A stretch of 64,000 nt of DNA, taken from NCBI RefSeq assembly GCF_035046505.1, contig NC_089821.1, positions 310,613,368 to 310,677,367 of the forward strand, read 5' to 3'. The position numbers and the translations under genes were made by a program. Under the pieces are notes generated by a model. That model saw nothing but the letters and a program-made list of their open reading frames with translations. It searched no databases and was not told where the DNA came from. Source of the DNA: Tiliqua scincoides. Its lineage: Eukaryota > Chordata > Lepidosauria > Squamata > Scincidae. Of the stretch, positions 11,101 to 21,561 are shown one piece after another (the first letter of the stretch is position 1; every line of letters begins with the position of its first letter).

Positions 11101-14059
11101 GTTTAACGGTGTAGTAATAGTATACATACCTTTGCACATGAGTGAGTAAATTTATGTTCTATGATTAAAGTTGCAGTGGCCACAATCTGTCCCACACTAG
11201 TGTCTTCCACCACAGTAACGTAATAGTCCCCAGAATTCTTCATGAGTTCAAAAGTTTCTGTGGGAAAACAAGCAGGAAGACTCTTCACCATAGAATGATA
11301 TGGCAATCTTACATATTAGGTTATTCTTGCAGCTCTGTTCATATTTGCCTGCTCAAATGACAACCCAGGACATGCAGATGAAGGGGATGCGAGAGGCTTT
11401 TGGTCAAGCCCAATGTGGAGATATTCTTAGGCTGCCCAAGAACAGAGGACAAAGGCCTCTTCAGAGCACTACAGTGCTAATTTCGCTAGAGCTGTCCAAT
11501 AAGACCTCTGCTTTGGAGGAGGAGAAGGAAAGTCTCAGCACAAGAGACCTGCCATGGAAAGAAAGTTTTTCTATTCCCTTTTTTCAAAGCACAAAAACAA
11601 GTGCACTTACTGGTGAACTGCTCAGGGCTGACAACTCCAGTTTCAGTCAGCTGACTCAGGACTTTAAAAAAACCTGCGATTTAAAAAAATGTTTTATTTA
11701 ATTACATTTATTCCAAAAATGTGTTCATACTGCTTTTCTTCAAAAGGAACCAAAGTAGCTTGCAAACTTAAATTATCAAGAACAGCACACAAATAAGAAC
11801 AACCGCTCAAATAATTTCAAGCGGCAGTACAGTACAACAGGGAGCGTGCGTAAAGAGGGCATTCCAGGCAACTGGAGCTACCACTAAAAATGCCCTCTTC
11901 CCTGCAGGTGCCTGCAGCATTTCAAACAAACTACTGGTAGGCACACAGAGCAGGGCTTCCAATGATGATCAAAGCAATCAAATAGGTAAATAAGGCAGAA
12001 AGTTGTCCTTGGTCAAGTAACAGGGTCCCAAAATGCTCTGGGTTTAAGAGTAAGCACCAGCACCTTAAACAAAGAAGCAAATACAAAGCCAGTGCAGATG
12101 GTTGTCTGACTCTGCCATACACTTCCAATGAGCCATCCTGCTTCATAAACGGGCAGCCCTATTCTGCCCCAGCAGATGCTTCCAAATGCTTTTCAAGGGC
12201 AACTTCACAGAGCCCACTGCAGTAATCCATATTTAATTGCAACATAGATAACTAGGGGCAGGTCAGATCTCTCCAGAAACTGCCATTGTTGATAAAAGGC
12301 ACTCCTGGCTGCAGCATCCACCTGAATACCTATGCAGCGGGCTGCATAGTGTCATCAGTGGGCTGGCGCTTCACAACAGAAAAGAGGCCCTTCCTGCAAA
12401 TGCTCACAGTCTAAGAAAGCACAGAAGGGAGGAAGGCACCAAGGAACAATATGTGATCATTTCATACATGTATCCTGCAACTAAGCTGCAGTAAGACAGA
12501 AGGGCTGGGGGGGAGGGGTTAGAAGCTTTGTGGAAGAAATGGGTTTTGAGGAACTAACAGAAAATGGGCATCCCTCAGCGAGGGAGTTCCAGGCTTAAGA
12601 GGCAGAGCCCTTCCAGCAAGTATTTTACTACAGAGAGAGATGTGTAAAAAGGACTATGACGAAAGGCTACGGCGTTTGGGCCTCTTCAGCCTAGAAAAGA
12701 GACGCCTGAGGGGGGACATGATTGAGACATACAAAATTATGCAGGGGATGGGAACAGTGGTTAGAGAGATGCTCTTTACACTCTCACATAACACCAGAAC
12801 CAGGGGACCGCCAGAACCGCTAAAAGTGAGTGTTGGGAGGGTTAGGACAGACAAAAGAAAATATTTCTTTACTCAGTGTGTGGTCAGTCTGTGGAACTCC
12901 TTGCCACAGCATGTGCTGACGGCATTTGGTCTAGATGCCTTTAAAAAGGGATTGGACAAGTTTCTGGAGGAAAAATCCACTATGGATTACAAGCCATGAT
13001 GTGTATGTGCAACCTCCTGATTTTAGAAATGGGTATGTCAGAATGCCAGATGCAAGGGAGGGCGCCAGGATGCAGGTCTCTTGTTATCAGGTGTGCTCCC
13101 TGGGGCATTTGGTGCACCGCTGTGAGATGCAGGAAGCTGGACTAGATGGGCCTATGGCCTGATCCAGTGGGGCTATTCTTATGTTCTTATGACTAAGCAA
13201 GAGATCCAAGTAGCTGCTGCCTTCCTGTCTTCCAAATATTGGTTTTTCAAGGTGCAGTAAAACCCAGGCACGCAATTACATTCAAGATGAGCCCAACAGC
13301 CAGCCATCCTGCTCTTCCAGCTATGATGCTTAAAATGAAATAGTCACATTAAGACTGATTTTGCTCTGAAATTTTTCATCAAAAGTAAATCTAGGTATGA
13401 AGTTTAGGTATGAGTTTACCGAAGAACATAGTGAGCACTGGGAAAACTGGTGGACACGGTGTTGGATGCCGCTTTATTCTGTGCAGAATCTGTGTGGCCC
13501 TCAATCCAGACACACTGGATTCTTGTTCTAAAATTCTGCAGTATGCTAGCCTTCCCTAACATCCAGAAGCCCTATGTTTACAACTAAACAAAGGTGGAAT
13601 GCTCGTTCCCAACAGTGCATATTAGTTGACTATTCCGTTGCCATCAAGTTTTCAGGTTGCACAAGACTTTTGAGCCAGAGAGAAGATCTGCGACATTCAA
13701 AAGTCTGCTTGACCCCTTCCCTCACAGTTGATCCATTAAAACATCATTATCAAACCATTATGCAGTTTCAGAATATCACCAAGCCTGTATTTTTCAAGAC
13801 TTTTCAATGCAGTGGGATTAAGCACAAATCACCTGCCATTCTCATCTACTTTATTTATTACAACAAAGAATTGAAAGTGGACCATACCTCTGTTGATGTC
13901 TGCACTGCAAAGAGGTCTTAAAACTAAGCCATCACCTGGGTTTGCAGGAGAAATGGCAGGAGAAAATGTCACGGTGTTCTGGCTCCAGTCCAGTTCCTGA
14001 AGGAGCAAGGGGTTGTACATTGGGATGCTGTCAGGTTCTCTCCTTGCTGCAGGCATCAT
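7991..14059 (-). CDS. GNPNAT1: GNPNAT1, glucosamine-6-phosphate N-acetyltransferase (complete coding sequence)
   Basis: Five exons, 14059-13888, 11673-11611, 11257-11130, 10711-10650 and 8138-7991, splice in phase into 190 residues. The enzyme transfers acetyl from acetyl-CoA to GlcN-6-P, giving GlcNAc-6-P for UDP-GlcNAc (hexosamine pathway). Landmarks are ELDWSQNT (23-30), [19 protein letters not shown] (34-51), [19 protein letters not shown] (87-105), the acetyl-CoA loop RGKQLGK (135-141), and CYKITLEC...FYKKFGY near the end. This is the single GNAT domain. The human protein is 184 residues, and the excess is at the N terminus ([11 protein letters not shown]). Two adjacent ATGs at 14059 and 14056 can start it. 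The first coding exon carries 25 bp of 5' UTR, so an upstream non-coding exon is expected, probably at the CpG island. Introns hold L2, hAT and CR1 copies. Confidence 0.95.
8196..8815 (-). mobile_element. L2 LINE 3' end
   Basis: The antisense frame 8800-8501 encodes the C-terminal motif of L2 ([46 protein letters not shown]). It runs into an L2 3' UTR that ends in a TTA/ATT microsatellite at about 8202-8225. The 5' part is missing. It lies in the GNPNAT1 intron next to the last coding exon. Confidence 0.88.
9005..9186. mobile_element. hAT MITE (TTTTCAACC termini), 166 bp
   Basis: The element is 9013-9178, starting CAGCCATTTTCAACC and ending GGTTGAAAATCGCTG. It has a perfect 8-bp duplication CTATACAG (9005-9012, 9179-9186). 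The interior motifs TTGGTGTGCCGTGAG and TGGTGTGCCGAG recur in the copies at 17.3, 21.6 and 38.4 kb. Confidence 0.88.
9792..10325. mobile_element. hAT MITE (CAGTGGTTCTCAAA termini), 518 bp
   Basis: The element is 9800-10317, starting AAGTGGTTCTCAAA (first base mutated) and ending TTTGAGAAGCACTG. The 8-bp duplication GCTTAGAG / GCCTAGAG (9792-9799, 10318-10325) matches at 7 of 8. The interior has repeated GACATCA/GATGTCA motifs and a piece related to the 58.9-kb copy. It sits in a GNPNAT1 intron. Confidence 0.82.
10650..10711 (-). CDS. GNPNAT1: GNPNAT1 coding exon with acetyl-CoA-binding loop
   Basis: 62 bp between TTTTTGCAG and GT|AAGTATT on the minus strand. It encodes [20 protein letters not shown] plus two bases of a Leu codon. 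RGKQLGK fits the R/Q-x-x-G-x-G/A acetyl-CoA pyrophosphate loop of GNAT enzymes. Confidence 0.95.
11130..11257 (-). CDS. GNPNAT1: GNPNAT1 coding exon ([11 protein letters not shown])
   Basis: 128 bp. The acceptor is TTTTCCCACAG and the donor AAAG|GTATGT (minus strand). It encodes [18 protein letters not shown], then [19 protein letters not shown] and THSCAK, the central strands of the GNAT fold. Confidence 0.95.
11611..11673 (-). CDS. GNPNAT1: GNPNAT1 coding exon ([12 protein letters not shown])
   Basis: 63 bp. The acceptor is ATCGCAG before 11673 and the donor ACCA|GTAAGTGC. It encodes [20 protein letters not shown], the substrate-side helix. The homopolymer T run after the acceptor makes it easy to miss. 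Confidence 0.93.
11690..12260 (-). mobile_element. ancient L2 LINE 3' fragment
   Basis: A degenerate antisense copy. Translated, it shows [10 protein letters not shown] near 12085-12050 in place of [13 protein letters not shown], followed by L2-type 3' UTR wording. It is far more diverged than the copy at 8.2 kb, indicating an older insertion. It abuts the FFKVLSQL exon of GNPNAT1 at 11.67 kb without disturbing it. Confidence 0.6.
12640..13191 (+). mobile_element. CR1 LINE 3' end
   Basis: The open stretch ending at 12999 encodes the CR1 RT C terminus: [39 protein letters not shown] and [14 protein letters not shown]. The standard 3' UTR follows (GGACTAGATGGGCCTATGGC), then the octamer-type terminus CTTATGTTCTTATG. 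5'-truncated, with no target duplication, as usual for CR1. Confidence 0.92.
13888..14059 (-). CDS. GNPNAT1: GNPNAT1 first coding exon
   Basis: The full exon is 13888-14084 and the coding part starts at the ATG at 14059. The acceptor CATTCTGATTTCAG lies just above 14084 and the donor AGAG|GTATGG below 13888. It encodes [38 protein letters not shown] and [19 protein letters not shown]. The presence of an acceptor shows that another, non-coding exon lies upstream. Confidence 0.93.
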
Positions 14060-15119
14060 GGCAACAGAGACTGCACCAGGCACACTGAAATCAGAATGAC
14101 ATATAGTCACACAACTGCCATTCAGGAACATTTTACCACTCCGCCATTTCTTATTGTTAGTTTTCCATGTATCTGTCACCTTTCTAAAGCCTTTGGGACA
14201 CAGGCTTTGCATTCTTTTATTCATGGCAGCTCAGAATCCATTTTTCTTGTTTTACATCTTAAAGTTACTTTGTGACTTGTGGCCTCTGCCCTTTTCCTTC
14301 CTTGGTGGAAGCAGATATTGCAAAAAAATACAGAGCTGCCACCAAACCAGCAGCTCCCTGTCTCTTCAACTTACCCTTGTCTCATACCCACACGTACCCA
14401 CTGTCCTTGGAAATTTGGGCAAGAACCGTCCCTTCCTCTGAGGCTGTGGTACCCACAACAGCCCCTTGTGGTTTCTGCCCCACACCCTTCCCCCAGCAAG
14501 GCAAGGCAAGAAGATGCTTGCTTCTCCGTTTGCAGTAGAGGGTCTGCCTCACAGTCCTTTGAAAGGAGAAGTGAAAAGGTTGATTGTTCACCTGCTGTCA
14601 GAAGGACTGTGGGGGCAGGAGTGCCAGACTCTTCACCAAAGCTTCACTTGTGTGCTTGTGGGTCACTGCTGGCTGCCTTCTGGGAACCAAATGCCCTATA
14701 TGTGTCTTTTGTGAAGCTGGCAGCACCCTCTAGGTACAGCAGTAATTATATTGATATATAATAATTGGTATATTCAGCAGTGGTCTTCACCCTTTTTCAT
14801 GCTGCAACCTCAATTAATAAATAAATAAAGTATGAGACTGGGGCCCCATCATCGATCCCTCCCCTCCCCAGACCGTATCTGTCCACCCATCCCATCCACT
14901 TCCCACCCCATAATGATGTCCCAGCACCGTTCACTGTAACTAAATATTCTTATTAGAGAGCTGGAGGTGAGTGAGAAGAGTTTAATTTTTTTGCAGATTA
15001 TGGTGTTTTCCAAAGTTAAAAGTGCAAAAAGCGGTATTGTGTGTTTTTATTCCAAGGGCACATTTTTATAAATTGTAATTATAAATCATAATTGCATTAA
15101 AAGTGCACTAGGTGAATAA

Positions 15120-15575
15120 ATAGGTGGGCTCGGTCATGTCGTGAGAATGGATGACGGCCGGATCCCAAAGGATCTCCTCTATGGAGAACTCGTACAAGGA
15201 AAGCGCCCTACAGGTAGACCACAGCTGCGATACAAGGACATCTGCAAGAGGGATCTGAAGGCCTTAGGAGTGGACCTCAACAGGTGGGAAACCCTGGCCT
15301 CTGAGCAGCCCACTTAGAGGCAGGCTGTGCAGCATGGCCTTTCCCAGTTTGAAGAGACACTTGGTCAACAGTCTGAGGCAAAGAGGCAAAGAAGGAAGGC
15401 CCATAGCCAGGGAGACAGACCAGGGACAGACTGCACTTGCTCCCAGTGTGGAAGGGATTGTCACTCCCGAATCGGCCTTTTCAGCCACACTAGACGCTGT
15501 TCCAGAACCACCATTCAGAGCGCGATACCAGAGTCTTTCAAGACTGAAGGTTGCCAACTCAGTATATATAGGTGG
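15120..15575 (+). mobile_element. LINE-X copy, 5'-truncated
   Basis: The element is about 15128-15567, beginning inside the GHVVRMDDGRIPKDLLYGEL segment. It runs through the terminal zinc finger to the tail GACTGAAGGTTGCCAA. A short repeat ATAGGTGG at 15120-15127 and 15568-15575 is a candidate 8-bp duplication. It lies in intron 1 of GNPNAT1 and has more substitutions than the copies at 17.7 and 32.4 kb (a TAG replaces a Trp/Arg region near 15315), so it is older. Confidence 0.85.
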
Positions 15576-15633
15576 TATAGTGTTAGCAGATGCAGCCCAC
15601 ATAGATGCAGAAGTGTTAAGAGACTATGTAGAG

Positions 15634-15786
15634 GTATGTCAGAATGCCTGATGCAAGGGAGGGCACCAGAATGAGGTCTCTTGTTATCAGGTGTGCTCCC
15701 TGGGGCATTTGGTGGGGCCACTATGAGATACAGAAAGCTGGACTAGATGGGCCTATGGCCTGATCCAGTGGGACTATTCTTATGTA
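15634..15786 (+). mobile_element. CR1 LINE 3' terminal fragment
   Basis: Only the last ~150 bp of the CR1 3' UTR: GGTATGTCAGAATGCCTGATG through GGACTAGATGGGCCTATGGC to CTTATG. It starts 60 bp downstream of the LINE-X copy. Confidence 0.88.
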
Positions 15787-16482
15787 GGTATTAGAAAATT
15801 GTTCTAATTTTTTGCATATTTCAAGGTTTTGGTTTGTTTTACACAAATAAGAAGTGCAGAAAGTGGTGCTACATGTTTTTATTTCATTATCATCTAAAAA
15901 GCCTAACTCTAGAGACAGCAGAAAAAGTTGCCATGAAGCCTGGAACTGGTGAAAGCTCTTTTAGCACAATTGCTAATAACTTGAGCAGTAGTGGGACATA
16001 ATCTCCTGGTACTTGAAGGGGTACACCAGATGCCTCTCCCGTTAACTGGTAGTGCTCTAGTCTAGCAGTCTTCAACCTTCTTCATTCAAGTAAGTTGTTG
16101 TGACCCCACTGGGGTCATGACCTCAAGACTGAAGAAAGCTGGTCGAAAGCATGCACAGTCATTGCTAGTATACCAAAAAAGAGAACATCTTATGTACAAA
16201 TCTTCATTCCAAATGGTTCCTGGCATTCTGAGTAAAAACTTGTCTTAATAATTGTTTCACTCATTCCAAAAGGAAAAAATATATATATCAGCAGATCTAT
16301 TTTCAATGTTCCCTGAAATTTCCATTTTTTCTATTAAAGAAAAAAATTGAAAATTTTCTAGGGAAGAATGAAGAAAAACTTTTTTCTCCCAAATTTTTCC
16401 AGTTTTTTCCTGAACTTTCACATCTCTACACTGCAGGCTTGCCCAGGATAAGAATTGCTCAGCAAAAGAAATTCAGGACAAA

Positions 16483-16935
16483 AGATCATCTTCTGTCTAT
16501 CCATCCACTTTATCCTTCCCGTGCATAATTTTGTAAGTCTCAATCATGTCCGCCATAATACAAAATTATGCAGGGGATGGACAGAGTGGATAGAGAGATG
16601 CTCTTTAGACTCTCACATAACACCAGAACTAGGGGACATCCACTAAAATTGAGTGTTGGGAGAGTTAGGACAGACAAAAGAAAGTATTTCTTTACTCAGC
16701 GTGTGGTCGGTCTGTGGAACTCCTTGCCACAGGATGTGGTGACGGCGTCTAGCCTGGACGCCTTTAAAAGGGGATTGGACAAGTTTCTGGAGGAAAAATC
16801 CATTACGGGGTACAAGCCATGATGTGTATGTGCAACCTCCTGATTTTAGAAATGGGCTATGTCAGAATGCCAGATGCAAGGGAGGGCACCAGGATGCATG
16901 GCCTGATCCAGCAGGGCTGTTCTTATGTTCTTATC
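16483..16935 (+). mobile_element. CR1 LINE 3' end with inverted 5' segment
   Basis: The sense part, from 16557, encodes KIMQGMDRVDREMLF and [20 protein letters not shown]. It ends in a shortened 3' UTR that skips from the GGATGC motif straight to TGGCCTGATCCAG near 16898. The ~70 bp before it (16483-16554) is the same CR1 region in antisense (TGCATAATTTTG, GTCTCAATCATGTCC), so the insertion has a 5' inversion. The two arms overlap by about 45 bp of family sequence and could pair as a hairpin. Confidence 0.75.
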
Positions 16936-17330
16936 TTCACTGCTTGCTATGGGGCAAGAAGATAGGGTTTGATATGGGGCTACTACTGGTTTGCGTTCCT
17001 CTTGCTCTTCTTCCTTCCAGTTTCCCTTCAGTTATATCTGAAATCAGCCACCCACATTTTTCTTTAGCACATAGTTAAAATATAAAATCAAACAAACCAG
17101 TGACAGACACCACATAATAATAAACTGTAAAAATTACACAGTTGCACAGGGGCCTACTGTGATGCAAGAAAAGGTTAACATAACTAACACAGTATTTACA
17201 TTTTGATCAGGCAAGTTCTTTGAGATAAAACATACCAGGATCTGGGGTTAAACAAACATTCCACACACAGTCAAAAGTTTAGAAGAAGACAAATTTGGTT
17301 TTCTATCTATGCAGCACGATAAGCCTTTAC

Positions 17331-17547
17331 CAACGATTTTCAACCACTGTGCTGGGGCACACTGGTGTGCCACAGTGGGCCGCGGGAGTTTGGGGGAGGG
17401 TCATTTATTAGTAGGGCCACTGAGGGATGTGAACTCCCTGCCAGCAGCACAATGTGCCTTATCAGTTGTCCAAAAACCAATGATGCACCTTGATAATTTC
17501 AGCACCTTGTCAGTATGCTATGAGATGAAAAAGGTTGACAATCACTG
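17331..17547. mobile_element. hAT MITE (TTTTCAACC family), 217 bp
   Basis: It starts CAACGATTTTCAACC and ends GGTTGACAATCACTG, with the interior GGTGTGCCACAG shared with the copies at 9.0, 21.6 and 38.4 kb. The flanking octamers (GCCTTTAC, CTTTATAT) do not match well, so the duplication has decayed. Confidence 0.75.
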
Positions 17548-17680
17548 CTTTATATGAACAAATGCAAAATATTTTGTAATTCACTTTGTACAACTGATAG
17601 TCCATTGAAGTGAAAATTCCAGTGCAGTGGAAAAAAGAAGGCAAGCATGGATCATGCTTTATTATTATTATCATCATCAT

Positions 17681-18478
17681 CTTTGTTGACATCGAGAGAA
17701 TGTCATTCTCTCGATGCCGAGCTAAACAGGCGCATCGGTAAAGCAGCTACCACGTTTTCCAGACTCACAAAGAGAGTCTGGTCCAACAAGAAGCTGACGG
17801 AACATACCAAGATCCAGGTCTACAGAGCTTGCGTCCTGAGTACACTTCTGTACTGCAGCGAGTCATGGACTCTTCGCCCACAACAGGAGAGGAAACTGAG
17901 CGCTTTCCACATGCGCTGCCTCCGACGCATCCTCGGCATCACCTGGCAGGACAAAGTTCCAAACAACACAGTCCTGGAACGTGCTGGAATCCCTAGCATG
18001 TATTCACTGCTGAAACAGAGACGCCTGCGTTGGCTTGGTCATGTCGTGAGAATGGATGATGGCCGGATCCCAAAGGATCTCCTCTATGGAGAACTCGTGC
18101 AAGGAAAGCGCCCTACAGGTAGACCACAGCTGCGATACAAGGACATCTGCAAGAGGGATCTGAAGGCCTTAGGGATGGACCTCAACAAGTGGGAAACCCT
18201 GGCCTCTGAGCGGCCCGCTTGGAGGCAGGCTGTGCAGCATGGCCTTTCCCAGTTTGAAGAGACACTTTGCCAACAGTCTGAGGCTAAGAGGCAAAGAAGG
18301 AAGGCCCATAGCCAGGGAGACAGACCAGGGACAGACTGCACTTGCTCCCGGTGTGGAAGGGATTGTCACTCCCGGATTGGCCTTTTCAGCCACACTAGAC
18401 GCTGTGCCAGAACCACCTTTCAGAGCGCGATACCATAGTCTTTCGAGACTGAAGGTTGCCAATACAACTTTGTTGACA
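17681..18478 (+). mobile_element. LINE-X copy with 5' snap-back hairpin
   Basis: An 11-bp duplication CTTTGTTGACA (17681-17691, 18468-18478) flanks a 776-bp insertion. The open frame runs to a stop at 18438 and encodes RLTKRVWSNKKLTEHTKIQ, CSESWT, RWLGHVVRMDDGRIPKDLLY and the zinc finger CSRCGRDC...GLFSHTRRC. At the very 5' edge 11 bp of family sequence is present inverted and then direct (TCGAGAGAATG, T, CATTCTCTCGA at 17692-17714). Close in sequence to the 32.4-kb copy, so young. In GNPNAT1 intron 1. Confidence 0.9.
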
Positions 18479-18929
18479 GAGAGAACAGGCTGTCCTGGTC
18501 AGCTGCTGAAGGCCTCACAGGTGACACATACAACTTCTTGTACATTCCTTCTTTGAAGATTTGTATCCTGCCTCTCCATGAAGCACTCAAAGCAGTTGAT
18601 ATATTCAATCAAAAACAAAACCAAAGACAATATCACAGTTTAAATAACAAAAACACAAGAAAGCAGAGCAAAGTTATAGGAATTACAATATTGTTGCTGC
18701 AGGGAGCAAAGAAAAAAAAATCACACAGACGAGCCTGTCAGAACAAAAAAAAAAATGTAACAGGTGAGAGACAAAGAGCTGGGGTGCTGGTAGTGGTAAA
18801 CAGATATTCTGGGAGAGGGAGTTCCCCAACTTGGGCGCTGCAACAGGGAAAGGAGGCACCAGTGCAACCACAAATATAGGCCTGACTAGTAAGCCAAGTC
18901 AAATTTGGTAGATCCTGACTAAGGACCCA

Positions 18930-19085
18930 CTCCTATCCAACTTTCCAGCATTGATGCAGCCATGCCAAGGGGGCGTGTGCTGCATCCTGCAGTGGGGGGA
19001 CAGTCACAGAGGCTACCTGAAGGTAAGGGAATGTCTGCTTCCTTACCTCAGGGTTGCACTGCAGCTACATCGGCTCTGGAAAGTT
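18930..19085. mobile_element. MITE-like dispersed repeat (AACTTTCCAGCA termini), copy 1
   Basis: CCAACTTTCCAGCATTGATG near 18938 and GGAAAGTTGG near 19078 are inverted termini. The interior (GCATCCTGCAGT, CAGTCACAGAGGC) is shared with 54446-54593. The superfamily is unknown. Confidence 0.5.
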
Positions 19086-19234
19086 GGAGAGAACTGGGCC
19101 TTAAATCAGGTTGACCCTTGGTATCTGTGGAGGATATGTTCCTGGAACCTTTGCGGATATCAAAACTCATGGATAATGGAATCCACCGGTGGGGGGCCAT
19201 CAGAGGACCTCTGGACACAAAGCACCTCTTGGTT

Positions 19235-20391
19235 TGAGAGTGGGTGTCAGAGAGTGGTGTGTCAATGGGCAATTTTCACAATGGAGAGAGGTGAAAAGTG
19301 GTGTGCCCCAAGGATCTGTCTGGGACCGGTGCTCTTCAGCCTCTTCATAAATGACCTGCAGACAGGGGTGAGCAGAGAGGTGGCTAAGTTTGCAGACGAC
19401 ACCAAACTTTTCCGAGCAGTGAAGACCAGAAGTGATTGTGAGGAGCTCCAGAAGGATCTCTCCAGACTGGCAGAATGGGCAGCAAAATGGCAGATGCGCT
19501 TCAATGTCAGTAAGTGTAAAGTCATGCACATTGGGGCAAAAAATCAAACTTCACATATAGGCTAATGGGTTCTGAGCTGTCTGTGACAGAGCAGGAGAGA
19601 GATCTTGGGGTGGTGGTGGACAGGTTGATGAAAGTGTCAACCCAATGTGCAGCGGCAGCAAAGAAGGCCAATTCTATGCTTGGGATCATTAGAAAAGGTA
19701 TTGAGAATAAAATGGCAAATATTATAATACCGTTGTACAAATCTATGGTAAGGCCACACCATAGTATTGTGTGTCCAGTTCTGGTTGCCACATCTCAAAA
19801 AGGGTATAGTGGAAATGGAAAAGCTGCAAAAGAGGGCATCTAAGATGATTGCTGGACTGGGGAACCTTCCTTATGAGGAAAGGCTACAGCTTTTGGGCCT
19901 CTTCAGCCTAGAAAAGGGACACCTGAGGGGGGACATGACTGAGACATACAAAATTATGCAAGGGAAGGATAAAGTGGCTAGAGATGCTCTTTACACTCTC
20001 ACATAACACCAAAACCAGGGGACATCCACCAAAATTGAGTGTTGGGAGAGTTAAGACAGACAAAAGAAAATATTTCTTTACTCAGCGTGTGGTTGGTCTG
20101 TGGAACTCCTTGCCGCAGGATGTGGTGAAGGCATCTGGCCTGGATGCCTTTAAAAGGGGATTGGACAAGTTTCTGGAGGAAAAATCCATTATAGGTTACA
20201 AGCTATGATGTGTATGTGCAACCTCCTGATTTCAGAAATGGGCTCTGTCAGGTGCAAGGGAGGGCACCAGGATGCAGGTCTCTTGTTATCAGGTGTACTC
20301 CCTGGGGCATTTGGTGGGGCCGCTGTGAGATACAGGAAGCTGGACTAGATGAGCCTATGGCCTGATCCAGTGGGGCTGCTCTTATGTTCGC
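19235..20391 (+). mobile_element. CR1 LINE, RT C-terminal half and 3' UTR
   Basis: The longest CR1 here. It carries VLFSLFINDLQTGVSREVAK, the catalytic block FADDTKLFRA, then KWQMRFNVSKCKVMHIG. After frame breaks it continues [37 protein letters not shown] and the standard 3' UTR to CTTATG at 20391. It seems to have landed in an older Tigger-like element. Sequence resembling such termini lies on both sides: CAGGTTGACCCTTGGTATCT at about 19108 and GTGGATGCCAAACCAGTGG at about 20542. Confidence 0.88.
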
Positions 20392-21101
20392 ATCCGGAGG
20401 TGTTCTGCCCAGAGAGGCCACACACAGCCTGTAAGGACCTCAGAACACCTCCTGGACACGACAGGAAGGTGCTTCCAGTTGCACCCGGGAGGTCGGGTGA
20501 GGCTTCCAGCGCAGTTCTGGCACCCATACTGAATCAAATCTGTGGATGCCAAACCAGTGGATAAAGAGGTCCCACCTTTACTACTTTGATGAAGTCACAC
20601 TTTCCTAAACTCTACTCCTTTTGTTGCAGTACATACAAGCATTCTGGTCCTGAAATGAACATTGCAGCTGAACCAAAGATTAAAATGTCAAGGAAATGTT
20701 TAATAAAAAGGTGGAGAAAGCTAATAAGGAAACAGAAGAGTATACATTCCAGATGTCCTACTCACTAGAGACAAGTGTCAAACCGATTATGAAAAAATAG
20801 CAGGAGGGGCAGCTCATTGAAGCTGCCACCAAACTTGGGCCTTGGTTTTGTGTCTTTCAGGTGAACTGCCCATTGCAGAAGGACAGTGCAGTGGGAGGGG
20901 AGGGAGTACACCTGCTCAGGCACAGTTCTTCTCCACACCTGTAGGATGGGCAGTGAGACTACCATCTGAACCAGTCCTGTAGGTAGCAAGTCAATGCTTC
21001 TGCAATACAGCCAAGTTCATCTTGTCTCATAGCCCAACAAATACAGCCCCTTAGTTCCAATAACCTGGGAAGACCAAGTCTGTTTCACACATCCTTCCAG
21101 A

Positions 21102-21257
21102 CAGTGTTCTTCAACCTGTGGGTTGTGATCCCAGTGGGGTTCCAGCAACCCTTCAAAGCCTGTGCAAGAGTTTGGCTCCAATCCAGTAATGATAGCGGTA
21201 GGATCAGTGGTGGGTCCCCAGTCTCAGGTCATGCCACAAAAAGTTTGAAGACCACTG
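21102..21257. mobile_element. hAT MITE (CAGTGTTCTTCAACC termini)
   Basis: It starts CAGTGTTCTTCAACCTGTGG and ends GTTTGAAGACCACTG. These are inverted hAT-type ends around 156 bp. The octamers outside (CTTCCAGA, CTTTGGGG) share four positions only. Confidence 0.6.
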
Positions 21258-21561
21258 CTTTGGGGAGCAAAAGCTGTTGGCGTGGTCTCTATGTAGGCAA
21301 TCTATGCGATCTGTGCCTGCCGAAAGCCACAGTGTGGAAACTTCTGCAGTTGAAGAGAGACTCTTAGCCTATGCACCCCAGGCATGACTGCTTTATATTA
21401 GTGTACTACCCACAGCTGTCACTTTCTGCCATCACCTTTTCTCAGTGTGTCCCAGACCAGAGCACCCACTCACCCCCAACATCCACAGAAGAGTTCCACT
21501 GACCACCCCAGTATCTCCAATGCAAGAGAATATACTCGTGCGCACATATGCACACATAACC

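Noticed and set aside
16060-16150. hAT-like CAGTCTTCAACC start
   Set aside because: A convincing partner terminus and duplication are missing.
17647-18438. 263-codon plus-strand open frame as a host gene
   Set aside because: All but its first codons are LINE-X RT C terminus within target duplications. The start lies in flanking DNA.
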